Shown here: positions 1-8,899 of the stretch, piece by piece | How the letters are laid out: each line of letters begins with the position of its first letter | Position numbering within the stretch: position 1 is the first letter of the stretch | DNA from: JANLYQ01 sp031365725 | GTDB taxonomy: Bacteria > Actinomycetota > Actinomycetes > JACCUZ01 | Direction: 5' to 3' | Assembly: GCA_031365725.1 (NCBI GenBank) | Contig: JANLYQ010000031.1 | Coordinates: forward strand, 6,292 to 70,291 | Length of the DNA: 64,000 nt | Position numbers and translations under genes: made by a program | Notes under the pieces: model-generated | The model's input: only the letters and a program-made list of their open reading frames with translations | What the model was told of the DNA's origin: nothing | Databases searched by the model: none

Positions 1-3000
1 CGTCGGGGACGTAGGCCTGACCGTCGAGCCATGGGATCGGGTTGACGTCGCCGTAGGGGTCGTCGCTGAGCAGGTAGCCCGCGCGCAGCGAGCCACTGAC
101 GGCGTTGTCGTTGCCGCTGTAGACCTGGTCGCCGGCGTAGGACGCCTCGTTGTCCAGCGCCATCCGGTCCTGCACGCGCGCCATCGGCACGACGATGTCC
201 CCACCGGCGATGACGATGTTGCGCAGGCCGGGCAGCCCGCTGCGCAGGCGGTCGACGTAGGCGTTGATGGCGGCCACGACGTCGTTGGCCTTCGACGCCG
301 AGCAGGGCGACGCGTCCCACGCGGCGTACGCAGCCCGGACGGCAGCGTCGCCTTCGACCGGCACGACGGTGCCGCTGACGTCGCCGCGGGCGACGAGGGT
401 TGCCAGCCTGCCCGTCACTGAGCTTGCTGCTGTGGCGCCGAAGAGGTCGCCGAGCCGCTTCTGGCTGGTGAGCACGATGGTCTGCGTGCTGCTCGGGAGA
501 GGTGCGGTGACCGCTGCGCCAGTGGTCCCTTGACCGGCAAAGGGGAACGCCTGGGTGGCGCACGCCGGCGGGGTCTCCGGGGGAGTCACCGCGACGAGCA
601 GCGTGTAGGCCGTCGTGGTGTCGAAGGACCCGTTGTAGCCGCTGACGACGACCTGGGTGGGCGCGCTGGTGCCACCCTCCGGCACCCGGTAGGACACCGA
701 CTCGTTGGCGTCCCCCCTGTTGGCCGAGACACCGAGCACGGTGCTGCCGGCCGGTGGCTGCACCGGGACATCAGCCTGTACGTCGGGGGAGGAGGTGCTC
801 GCCCCGGTCGAGGGGTCGAGGGTGGTGTCGTCGACGGCTGACCCGCGCAACGGCGAGCCGCGCAACGGTGAGCCACGCAGAGGTGCTGCCCGCAGCTCCG
901 GGGTGCCGGGACCGAAGACGGACAGGTCGTCATCGTGACCCGGTGTGACGCCGCCCAGCGACACCGTCACGGTCGACCCCCCGGCCATCGAGGGCAGCGT
1001 GTAGGTGTCCTGCTCGCCAGGGGCTGAGATGTGCCCGAGGAACACCGTCGGTTGGGGCGCGCCCGCGTTGCTGATGGGGACAGGCGTGAGCGCGGGGTTG
1101 TCGCCGACGGTGATGGCTGTCGGTGCCGCGCTGCCCGTCGTAGTGCCCAGATAAGTCACTGTGGCGTCGGTGGTGACCGGACCAAGGTCGATCCCGGGCT
1201 CGGTCTGGAGGCTGGCGGTGCCCGTCTGGGCGCCGGTGCAGCCACTGAGCACGGTCTCGATGGTCACCTTGCCACCGGTGGTGCTGGCGGTGGCAGTCAA
1301 GGGTCCGGTGCCGGTCACATCGATGTGCTGGCTGCCCGGCAGGGCGCGGAACCCCGTCGGGAGGTCGATGACCGCGGACAGCGGGCCTGAACCCTGGCAG
1401 ATCAGCCCGAAGGTCGCGCTGATGGTGACTCCGGTGCTGGGCAGTGGTGACGCGGCAGCGACGGTGTCCTCGCCGAGTCGCTCGTAGCCGAGCTGGTCCC
1501 GCGGGACGAGACCGAGCAGCAGCTGACCCACCGTGGCGTCCGGTGCACCAGCCATCGCCATGAGGGCGCCGACGGTCGCGACGTCGGTGAGTCCCGCACC
1601 CACGTCGTTCGCCTGGGCATCGGCGAGGGTGCTGCACGCGTTGCCGGGGGAGCTGGTGCAGCGGTACCAGCTGGCCGGGACAGCGGACAGCGGCACTGCA
1701 CCGAGCGGTGTCTGGCTCAACCACATGTCACCGAGGCGGACGTTGCTGATCGGCGCGTCGACCAGCAGCTTGCCCTTGAGATGCACACCGGCGGCGTACA
1801 CCGACGTGAGGTCGAGGCCGCCGAGCTCGAGGCCGATGAGGCTCTGAGTCGTGTCTGTGCCTGCGGGAAGGGCGAGACCCAGGTTGCCCGCGGGAGTGTT
1901 GCCGAGCAGGAAGGCAACCATGCTGACGTTGCGCAGGGCCGTGCGGCTGAGGTCGATGTCGGCCAGCGAAAGCGCCTGTACGGCGGCGGGTGGCGGGGTC
2001 AGGTCGAGGACCTGTTGCAGCGTGACGTTCTGCACCGGCTGGCTGGCGTAGACCGTCCCGGCCAGGACTGCTGTCCAGGTGTTCGGTGCGTCGAGCGGCA
2101 CCTGGGAGAGCGGGATGGGCGACCCCCGAAGCGGCGACCCACGCAGCGGCGAGCCGCGCAGGGGGCTGCCACGCAACGGAGATCCGCGCAGGGGGCTCCC
2201 GCGCAACGGTGACCCGCGAAGGGGGCTGCCGCGCAGTGGTGACCCGCGCAGGGGTGCCGACTGCAGGCTGGCCAGCGTGCCGGTCAGTGCATCTGCAGGG
2301 ATGCCGTCGACGGGGGTGACGTGGTGGCCTGCCGCGGCTGTGGTCTGACTCGTGGTGACCGTGACACCACCGAGGCCGACCACGTCGATGGCAGCCAGGT
2401 AGGCCTCCGGTCCCGGCCCGGACGGCAGCGTCCACGGCTGCGGTCGATCGCCCCACCCGGGAGCCTGGGGGTCTCCGGTGGCGGCGCAACCGAAGAACTG
2501 CACCGTGTGCACGGCGAGGTAGTAGCGACCGGGGAAGGTGGGTGCGGTCAAGGTCGACGACGCCGCACCTGAACCGCCGGTGGCCTCTGTCTGGCCCATG
2601 TCCGTGCACATCTGGGGCCCGCGGTTGACGAAGCCCGCGATGTTCTGGTCGATGCAGCCCGGGCACGAAGCGGCGGACGCGCCGGTCATCGTCCACGTAT
2701 AGGACAGCGTGAAGTTCTGGCCAGGGTTGACGGTCAGCGTCCGGCCGCCCCCGGCGCCGCCGATCGGCACTACCGAGATGCCCGAGGCGGTGAGCTTTCC
2801 TCCGGCCACCCCGTCACCGCCGCCGGTGGGCACAGTCGGCAGTGGGACCTCGTTGCCACCCTTGAGCCGCCAGACTGTTGGCACATTGGCGTTGAACGGC
2901 GGCACCGCCTCGGGGCACGCGCCCACCACGATGATCTGGCCGTCGGGCTGCACGGCAGCGCTGCTGGCCCCGCCACCGCCCCCGGGACAGCTCAACGACT

Positions 3001-4201
3001 CGAGGCCGGAGCTGTTGAAAGTGGTGTCCGAGGCATAGCGGTCGTCGACCAGACGGCTGATCACCGGGGCACCGCCGGCACTGCCCGTGACCACGAGCCG
3101 ACCGGCTTCGTCCAGTGCGATCCCGGCGTTGTCCCCCGATGCTCCGTAGTCGGTGACGGCGAGGCCGTCGCCGGTGGCGTTGTCCAGCCGCCCGAACGAC
3201 GTGTCGAGCACACCGGACGGGCTGTACGCCGCCACCCCGCCGCGCACGAGCGAACCGGCCTCGTCACGCAGGGTGATGAAGATGCGGCCGCTGCTGGTCA
3301 CCACGACGGAGCGGGCACCGTCGTTGGCGCCGGACGCGAAGTCGTGTTCGGCCAGACCGCCGTTGCCGAACCCGCTGTCCAGGGTGCCGTCCGGGCGGAA
3401 CCGAGCGAGTCCGACGTCGTCCCCGCCCTGGTTGGTGGCTCGGACATAGCCGGCAAGCACGACGTCGCCGTTCGGGGCGACCGCGATGTCGCGCACCGTG
3501 TCGTCCCCGCCGTTGAAGTCGGCCGTCGCCACGGTTCCGTCAGCGAAATTTCCCTGGCGGGTGCCGGTTGTGCTGTCCAACGCGATCAACCCGAAGTTGG
3601 TGTTCCCGTTGACGCCGAGCCACACTCCGACATACACCCGGTTGCGACCCTCGTCGATAGCGAGTGAGGTGCCGTGGTCGTTGGGGTTGCCGCCGATCGC
3701 CTGGATGACCACGCCGTCACCGTTGGCGCCCCAGGACGGGTCGGGTACACCGCCGGGCGTGAGCCGCAGGACGGCCACCTGTGGCGAGCCGTTGTTCGGC
3801 AAGGCGGAGGTCACGTAGGTGCGCCCGAGCGAGTCCTGGGCCAGCGCTCCTTTGGGGTCGTCACCCGGCGTGCCGGCGTCCCAGAAGACTGGGCCGTTGG
3901 TACCCCAGCCCGGGTCGATGCTGCCACCGGGCAGCAGCCGGTAGATGTACATGCCTGACGGGCCGGCGGTCATGAACGCCGCGACGATCCTGCCGTCCGG
4001 CTGCACCACCGAGGAGTCCAGCGCGCCGCCGAAACCGTTGCCTGCGCTCCAGACGCCGCCCGGGCCGAACGTCGGGTCCAGCGACCCTGGCCCGCTGGTC
4101 GGAGGAGCGGCCTGCGCGGTCGTGAACGGCAGGATGCTCAGTGGTGCGGCCAGCAGCCCCATCAGGACAGCAAGGATCAGACCCCGACGGCGTTGCTGCA
4201 T
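1..4201 (-). CDS. Large secreted DUF5122-propeller protein with PLRGS pentapeptide repeats (C-terminus outside window)
   Basis: The frame is open from an ATG at 4201 to the left edge (1400 codons, no stop), so the C-terminus is missing. GGGGAGG lies 6 nt before the ATG and fixes the start. Residues 1-31 form a Sec signal peptide (RRR, hydrophobic stretch, cleavage after AQA). Residues about 35-420 carry repeated LDxxFGxGG and VVQPDGRIVAA motifs typical of delta-60/DUF5122 beta-propeller repeats. A less conserved Gly/Thr-rich region follows, then nine tandem PLRGS units (about residues 649-693), leucine-rich ADIDLSRTALRN-like pentapeptide stretches, and three more PLRGS units near 1106-1120. 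The role is unknown; an exported, possibly wall-associated structural or adhesive protein is inferred. It is divergent from the cyclase gene at 4427. DUF5122 assignment is fairly sure, function is not. Confidence 0.85.
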   Translation of the reverse strand, partial: MQQRRRGLILAVLMGLLAAPLSILPFTTAQAAPPTSGPGSLDPTFGPGGVWSAGNGFGGALDSSVVQPDGRIVAAFMTAGPSGMYIYRLLPGGSIDPGWGTNGPVFWDAGTPGDDPKGALAQDSLGRTYVTSALPNNGSPQVAVLRLTPGGVPDPSWGANGDGVVIQAIGGNPNDHGTSLAIDEGRNRVYVGVWLGVNGNTNFGLIALDSTTGTRQGNFADGTVATADFNGGDDTVRDIAVAPNGDVVLAGYVRATNQGGDDVGLARFRPDGTLDSGFGNGGLAEHDFASGANDGARSVVVTSSGRIFITLRDEAGSLVRGGVAAYSPSGVLDTSFGRLDNATGDGLAVTDYGASGDNAGIALDEAGRLVVTGSAGGAPVISRLVDDRYASDTTFNSSGLESLSCPGGGGGASSAAVQPDGQIIVVGACPEAVPPFNANVPTVWRLKGGNEVPLPTVPTGGGDGVAGGKLTASGISVVPIGGAGGGRTLTVNPGQNFTLSYTWTMTGASAASCPGCIDQNIAGFVNRGPQMCTDMGQTEATGGSGAASSTLTAPTFPGRYYLAVHTVQFFGCAATGDPQAPGWGDRPQPWTLPSGPGPEAYLAAIDVVGLGGVTVTTSQTTAAAGHHVTPVDGIPADALTGTLASLQSAPLRGSPLRGSPLRGSPLRGSPLRGSPLRGSPLRGSPLRGSPLRGSPIPLSQVPLDAPNTWTAVLAGTVYASQPVQNVTLQQVLDLTPPPAAVQALSLADIDLSRTALRNVSMVAFLLGNTPAGNLGLALPAGTDTTQSLIGLELGGLDLTSVYAAGVHLKGKLLVDAPISNVRLGDMWLSQTPLGAVPLSAVPASWYRCTSSPGNACSTLADAQANDVGAGLTDVATVGALMAMAGAPDATVGQLLLGLVPRDQLGYERLGEDTVAAASPLPSTGVTISATFGLICQGSGPLSAVIDLPTGFRALPGSQHIDVTGTGPLTATASTTGGKVTIETVLSGCTGAQTGTASLQTEPGIDLGPVTTDATVTYLGTTTGSAAPTAITVGDNPALTPVPISNAGAPQPTVFLGHISAPGEQDTYTLPSMAGGSTVTVSLGGVTPGHDDDLSVFGPGTPELRAAPLRGSPLRGSPLRGSAVDDTTLDPSTGASTSSPDVQADVPVQPPAGSTVLGVSANRGDANESVSYRVPEGGTSAPTQVVVSGYNGSFDTTTAYTLLVAVTPPETPPACATQAFPFAGQGTTGAAVTAPLPSSTQTIVLTSQKRLGDLFGATAASSVTGRLATLVARGDVSGTVVPVEGDAAVRAAYAAWDASPCSASKANDVVAAINAYVDRLRSGLPGLRNIVIAGGDIVVPMARVQDRMALDNEASYAGDQVYSGNDNAVSGSLRAGYLLSDDPYGDVNPIPWLDGQAYVPD
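840..884 (-). repeat. Three further 15-bp PLRGS units
   Basis: Three tandem 15-bp units encode PLRGS again about 410 residues downstream of the main block in the same protein. They follow ELRAA and precede an acidic AVDDTTLD segment. Confidence 0.92.
2121..2255 (-). repeat. Nine tandem 15-bp units encoding (PLRGS)9
   Basis: Nine directly repeated 15-bp units sit inside the large secreted gene. Each encodes Pro-Leu-Arg-Gly-Ser, while synonymous positions differ from unit to unit (CTG/CTT/TTG for Leu; TCA/AGC/TCT/TCG for Ser). The amino acid repeat is therefore kept by selection rather than being a fresh DNA duplication. The register fits the S-x-L-R-G pentapeptide pattern with Leu as the inward-facing residue. 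Confidence 0.95.
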
Positions 4202-4328
4202 GTTGTTCCTCCCCAGGCGGACGCGCATCCTCCCCTGGCTGATCGTCTACTCATTCGCGGCAGGAGACCACCACCCGTTTGGGCTATTGCTCATGCCGCC
4301 TGATGCCCTTTCGTGCCGGTTCCCGGGC

Positions 4329-4350
4329 AATGCCTGCCATAGCGGGCATT
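4329..4350. promoter_or_regulatory. Imperfect inverted repeat in the divergent region upstream of the cyclase gene
   Basis: AATGCC-t-GC and GC-g-GGCATT face each other around CATA, giving eight pairs with one mismatch. The repeat lies in the 225-bp divergent region between the secreted protein start (4201) and the cyclase start (4427), and further GCGGGCAT copies follow it. An operator role is inferred from position only. Confidence 0.35.
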
Positions 4351-4426
4351 GATGTCGACGGCGGGCATCATCGCGGGCCAGACTCACGCCAGGGCGGTCG
4401 GTCGGCACCCCCGACGAGAGGACGCA

Positions 4427-7400
4427 GTGGCAGAGGGCACGCAGGGGCAGGCGCCCGTAGGGGGAGTGGCGGACCAACCGCACCCGCTGGCGCCGTACGT
4501 CTCGCGCACGGCCCTGGACTGGCTCGCCGACGAGGCACGCGACGACCAGCGGACCATTCGACGAACGGTGCCGGGCACGATCCTGTTCGGTGACGTCGCC
4601 GGCTTCACGCCACTGACCGAACGGCTGGCTCGCCAGGGCAAGGTCGGAGCCGAGGAGCTGACCGACATCCTCAACGCCGTCTTCGGCCAGCTGCTGGCCG
4701 TCGCGGACGGCGTCGACGGTGACCTCATCACCTTCGGTGGGGACGCCCTGTTGTTGCTGTTTACGGGAACTGGCCACGAGGTGCGCGCAGCCGCGTGTGC
4801 AGTTCGGCTGCTGGAGACCCTGCGCCCCTATCGCCGCTTCAAGACCGGCGGGGGCTGGGTGCGGCTGTCGATGTCGATCGGCATTGACAGCGGCGAGGTG
4901 CACCTGCTGCACGTCGGCGACTCGCACCGTGAGCTGTTCGCCGTCGGGCCGGTGGTGACGAGTGCCGTAACTCTCGAGAGCCGTGCGTCGGCCGGCCAGG
5001 TACTCCTCGGGCCGGCTCTCGCAGCTGCACTGCCGGCCGGTGTCGTGGGGCCAGACAACGGGGACGGGCAGCCGTTGCTGGCCGCACCACTCGCCCCTGC
5101 TGTTGCTGCCGGTTCAGCCGACGATCAGCATGCAGCGCACGCGGTGCCTCAGGTGCTTCAGGACCACTTGGGCACCGGGCGCGAGGACGGTGAGCACAGG
5201 GTGGCGTCGTTGGCGTTCCTTGCTTTCCGTGGCACGGATGCGTTGCTGGCGAGCGAGGGACCGGATCGCGTGGCCGCCGAGGTCGGGCGGGTTGTGACTG
5301 CGGCGCAACAGGCGTGTGTGCGCCACGGTGTGACGTTTCTCGCCACTGATGTCGACGCGGACGGCGGCAAGATCCTCTTCGTGGCCGGTGCCCCTCGCGC
5401 CGGGGACCAGGACGAGGACCGGCTGCTGCTCGCGGTGCGCGAGGCCGTCTCTACCGACGGCGCGCTCTCTCTCCGGGCCGGGGCCAACCGCGGTCGCGCC
5501 TTCGCAGTCGACGTGGGCACGGCGGGGCGCCGCACCTATGCCGTGATGGGCGACGCCACCAACCTGGCGGCCCGGGTGATGGGGAAAGCCGGCCGTGGTC
5601 AGCTGCTGGCCACTCAGGACCTGCTGGACCGGACGCACGGCACCTTCGAGCTGGAACCGCTGGAACCCTTTCTGGTCAAGGGAAAGACCCAACCGGTGAG
5701 TGCGGCTGTCGTCGGTGCGGCCATCGGCGGTCGGGTTGCCGTGAGCTCGCAGCTGCCGTTCGTCGGACGGGCGCAGGAGGTCAGTGTTTTGCGGGCCGCT
5801 CTGACCGCGGCGCAGGGCGGCTCGGGCGGGGTTGTCGAGATCATCGGTGAGCCGGGTCTCGGCAAGTCGCGTCTGGTCGACGAGCTGTGCGGTGCAGTCG
5901 GTGATGGCTTCGTGCTGACGGTCGAGGGCGGGCAGTACACCGCCACCACGCCGTACGCCGCGGTCCGCGCACCCATGCGCCTGCTGGTCGGCGCCACCCA
6001 GCAGGACGACGACGCGACAGTCGCGGACCGGTTGCAGGCGGCGACCACCGATGCTGCACCGGAAGCACTGCCGTGGCTGCCGCTGTTGGCTGTGCTTCTG
6101 GGGGTGGACCTGCCCGACACCGCCGAGACTGCTGCGCTAGACCAACGGTTCCGCAGCTCGGTGCGGCACGTGCAGACGACCGCTCTGCTCGCCAAGGTGT
6201 TGCCCGCGCGCACGGTGCTGGTCGTCGAGGATGCGCACTGGCTCGACGATGCGACCGGCGAGCTGCTCGACCACCTGTGCGCGTTGACGACCGAGCGACC
6301 GTGGTTGGTGTGCGTGACCCGGCGACCCGGCGCCCTCGGTTGGCGACCGGAGGCAGCGCTCGGTCGCATCACCATCGAACTGGCGCCCCTCACGGCCGGC
6401 GACACCGACGAGCTGCTGCGTCAGGTGGCACTCGTTCGACCACTCGCACCGAGCGACCGCGCGATGCTGGCCGCGCGTGGGGCCGGCAACCCGTTGTTCC
6501 TGCGTGAGCTGCTCGGTTCGTTCGTCGGCGGCCAGCACGACGGCGACGTCGTCCTCCCGGACACCTTGGAAGGCGTCATCGGAGCCTCGGTCGATCTGCT
6601 GTCCAGGGGAGAGCGCGAGGTGTTACGGGTCGCTGCTGTGCTGGGTGTCGGCATCGACGCTCCGGTGCTGTCCCGGATGCTCGATCGGCCGGTAGATGAC
6701 ATCGCTCGTATCCTGCTCGGCCTGGGGAGGTTTCTCGTCGAGGACCACGGCACGCTGCGCTTCGAGCACGGCATCGTGCGTGACGTCGCCTATGAAGGGC
6801 TGCCCTTCCGGCGACGTCGGGATCTGCACGGCAGGGCCGGGGACCTGCTGCACCTGCGCCTCGCCGAGCAGGAGTCGACCCTGGACTTGTTGGCGCTGCA
6901 CTATCACTCGGCCGAGCGGCACGCCGAGGCGTGGTGGTACTGCCGGGAAGCAGCCGAACGGGCCCGTCGCAACACGGCCCCGGTCGAGGCGGCGCGCTAC
7001 TACCGCTGGGCGTTGCAGGCTGCCGTGCACCTGCCCGACACCCCGCCCGAGGACCGCGCCGAGGTCGGCGAGCGACTGGGCGACTCACTCGAGCTCGATG
7101 GCAGGTACGACGACGCGTCGCGCGCCTTCGCCACCGCACGTCGGCTCGTGCGGCACGAACCGATGCGAGTCGCGGGCCTGTTGAAGAAGGAAGGCTGGGT
7201 GCGTGAGCGGTCTGGCCGCTACAGCAACGCCCTTGGCTGGTACACCCGCGCGCAACGTCACATCGCTGATCGCGTCGACGAGGACGCGGCGAGGGCGCGG
7301 GCGGCTCTCGCCATGTCCTACGGTGCTGCGCGCGCCCGCCAAGGCCGTTATGCCGCGTCGATCCCGCACCTCAAGCGGGCCGCCACCGAGGCCGAGCGGC

Positions 7401-8278
7401 TGGGTGATCTTCCGACGCTGGCTCACACCTACTACTTGCTCGACTGGGCCCTCACCGACCTGGGCCGCCCCGAGGCGGAGTTCTACCGCGAGAAGGCGCT
7501 GCCCATCTACGAGGAGCTGGGCGACCTGGTGGGACAGGCCACGGTGCTCAACAACCTCGGCATCGATGCCTACTACGAGGGCAGGTGGGACGAGGCGAGG
7601 GGGTTCTACGAGCGCAGCCGAGACGTGTGTCGCCGGTCGGGCAACGTGGTCATGGACGGCACCGCACTGAACAACATCGGCGAGATCCTCTCTGATCAAG
7701 GCCACCTCGACCAGGCCGACGCCGTCTTCCATGAGGCGTTGGCATTGTGGCGTTCGGTCCGCTATCCGGTGGGGCTCGGACTCTGCCTGAGCAACCTCGG
7801 CCGCGTCGCAAGCCGCGCCGGTCGCTTCGACGAGGCCAGTGCGCGGTACGGCGAGGCGCGTGAGCACTTCGTGGCGATCGGCGCGGACGCCTTTGTCGTC
7901 GAGCTGGACAGCCGAGTGGCCGAGCTGCTGGTGCTGCAGGGTGAGGGTGCAGCCGCGTTGCCGGTCGTGACGTCGGCGTTGCTGCGCGCGGAGTCACTCG
8001 GTGGCATGCCGGTCGTGCTGGCGATGCTGGAGCGACTGCAGGGTCTTGCGTTGTTCCAGACGGGACAGCTGAGAGCAGCATTGCGGGCGCTGCACCGCAG
8101 CCGAGGCCGCGCGACCGAGGCCAACGCCGACTTCGAGCTCGCGCTGACCCTGCACGAGTGGTCCCGGATCGCGACCGTCACCGGCGACCGCAATGCTGAG
8201 GGCATGACCCTGTCGGCGCAGATGCTGCTCGACCGTCTCGGTGTCATCCACCTGGCCGAGGCAGTGCTGCCGTCGTGA
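4427..8278 (+). CDS. Tandem class III nucleotidyl cyclase with AAA ATPase and TPR region (soluble adenylyl cyclase-like)
   Basis: 1283 residues, no membrane segment. Lobe 1 (about 48-205) has both metal-binding aspartates (FGDVAGF, D56; GGDA, D106), but the transition-state Asn/Arg pair is replaced by T178 and T182. Lobe 2 (about 258-430) lacks the metal aspartates but has the Asn/Arg pair (N379 and R383 in TNLAAR). One active site shared by the two lobes is therefore likely, as in mammalian soluble adenylyl cyclase, which also has the order C1-C2-ATPase-TPR. A P-loop ATPase follows (Walker A GEPGLGKS at 474-481; Walker B VLVVEDAHWLDD), then a long helical TPR region. Product assumed to be cAMP. 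The GTG at 4427 has GAGAGGA 5 nt upstream; TTG/ATG at 4349/4352 are alternatives. The stop overlaps the next start. Confidence 0.88.
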   Translation: MAEGTQGQAPVGGVADQPHPLAPYVSRTALDWLADEARDDQRTIRRTVPGTILFGDVAGFTPLTERLARQGKVGAEELTDILNAVFGQLLAVADGVDGDLITFGGDALLLLFTGTGHEVRAAACAVRLLETLRPYRRFKTGGGWVRLSMSIGIDSGEVHLLHVGDSHRELFAVGPVVTSAVTLESRASAGQVLLGPALAAALPAGVVGPDNGDGQPLLAAPLAPAVAAGSADDQHAAHAVPQVLQDHLGTGREDGEHRVASLAFLAFRGTDALLASEGPDRVAAEVGRVVTAAQQACVRHGVTFLATDVDADGGKILFVAGAPRAGDQDEDRLLLAVREAVSTDGALSLRAGANRGRAFAVDVGTAGRRTYAVMGDATNLAARVMGKAGRGQLLATQDLLDRTHGTFELEPLEPFLVKGKTQPVSAAVVGAAIGGRVAVSSQLPFVGRAQEVSVLRAALTAAQGGSGGVVEIIGEPGLGKSRLVDELCGAVGDGFVLTVEGGQYTATTPYAAVRAPMRLLVGATQQDDDATVADRLQAATTDAAPEALPWLPLLAVLLGVDLPDTAETAALDQRFRSSVRHVQTTALLAKVLPARTVLVVEDAHWLDDATGELLDHLCALTTERPWLVCVTRRPGALGWRPEAALGRITIELAPLTAGDTDELLRQVALVRPLAPSDRAMLAARGAGNPLFLRELLGSFVGGQHDGDVVLPDTLEGVIGASVDLLSRGEREVLRVAAVLGVGIDAPVLSRMLDRPVDDIARILLGLGRFLVEDHGTLRFEHGIVRDVAYEGLPFRRRRDLHGRAGDLLHLRLAEQESTLDLLALHYHSAERHAEAWWYCREAAERARRNTAPVEAARYYRWALQAAVHLPDTPPEDRAEVGERLGDSLELDGRYDDASRAFATARRLVRHEPMRVAGLLKKEGWVRERSGRYSNALGWYTRAQRHIADRVDEDAARARAALAMSYGAARARQGRYAASIPHLKRAATEAERLGDLPTLAHTYYLLDWALTDLGRPEAEFYREKALPIYEELGDLVGQATVLNNLGIDAYYEGRWDEARGFYERSRDVCRRSGNVVMDGTALNNIGEILSDQGHLDQADAVFHEALALWRSVRYPVGLGLCLSNLGRVASRAGRFDEASARYGEAREHFVAIGADAFVVELDSRVAELLVLQGEGAAALPVVTSALLRAESLGGMPVVLAMLERLQGLALFQTGQLRAALRALHRSRGRATEANADFELALTLHEWSRIATVTGDRNAEGMTLSAQMLLDRLGVIHLAEAVLPS

Positions 8279-8889
8279 GCGCCGGGGCTGACATTCCCGA
8301 GCTGCTGGTGGCCGACGCGGCTGCGTGGCGCAGGTGGCTGAGCAGACATCGCACCGAGCCGACCGGTGTCTGGCTGGTGCTTGCCAAGAAGGACAAGGAC
8401 GGCCCCACGACGCTGACCTACGACCAGGCGCTCGACGAAGCCCTGTGCCATGGCTGGATCGACGGCCAGACCAGGCGCCGTGACGATGTCACGTGGTACC
8501 AGCGCTTCACCCCTCGGCGTACCCGAAGCATGTGGTCGGCCCGCAACATCGGAATCATCACCCGGTTGGAGAAGGAAGGGCGGATGCAGCCGGCGGGCAT
8601 CGCCGAGGTGGAGCGGGCCAAGGCTGACGGACGGTGGGAGGCGGCCTACGCCGGCGCGGCCACCATCGAGGTGCCGCACGACCTTGCGGCTGCGATCGCC
8701 GCCGAGCCGCGCGCGGCGGCGATGTTCGGGATCCTCACCAGCCAGAACCGGTTCGCCGTCATCTTCCGGACCAACGGGGCCAAGCGCGCCGACACCCGCG
8801 CGAGGCGCATCGCCCAGTTCGTCGCCATGCTGGCCCGCGGCGAGACCGTCTATCCGCAGAAGCGGACGCTGCCCGACGTCAGCTCGTGA
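8275..8889 (+). CDS. YdeI/OmpD-associated family protein
   Basis: 204 residues. The N-terminal half has the family pattern WRxWLxxH...GVWLVLAKK and ALCHGWIDGQTRRRD..WYQRFTPRR..SMWS. The C-terminal half ends in SQNRFAVIFRTNGAKRADTRARRI, matching the YdeI/OmpD-associated C-terminal domain. The biochemical role is unknown; the family is often annotated as bacteriocin-protection or stress-linked. The GTG start overlaps the cyclase stop by 4 bp, so the two are translationally coupled. It converges on acdS with a 10-bp gap. Confidence 0.8.
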   Translation: MSAGADIPELLVADAAAWRRWLSRHRTEPTGVWLVLAKKDKDGPTTLTYDQALDEALCHGWIDGQTRRRDDVTWYQRFTPRRTRSMWSARNIGIITRLEKEGRMQPAGIAEVERAKADGRWEAAYAGAATIEVPHDLAAAIAAEPRAAAMFGILTSQNRFAVIFRTNGAKRADTRARRIAQFVAMLARGETVYPQKRTLPDVSS

Positions 8890-8899
8890 CCAGGACCTG

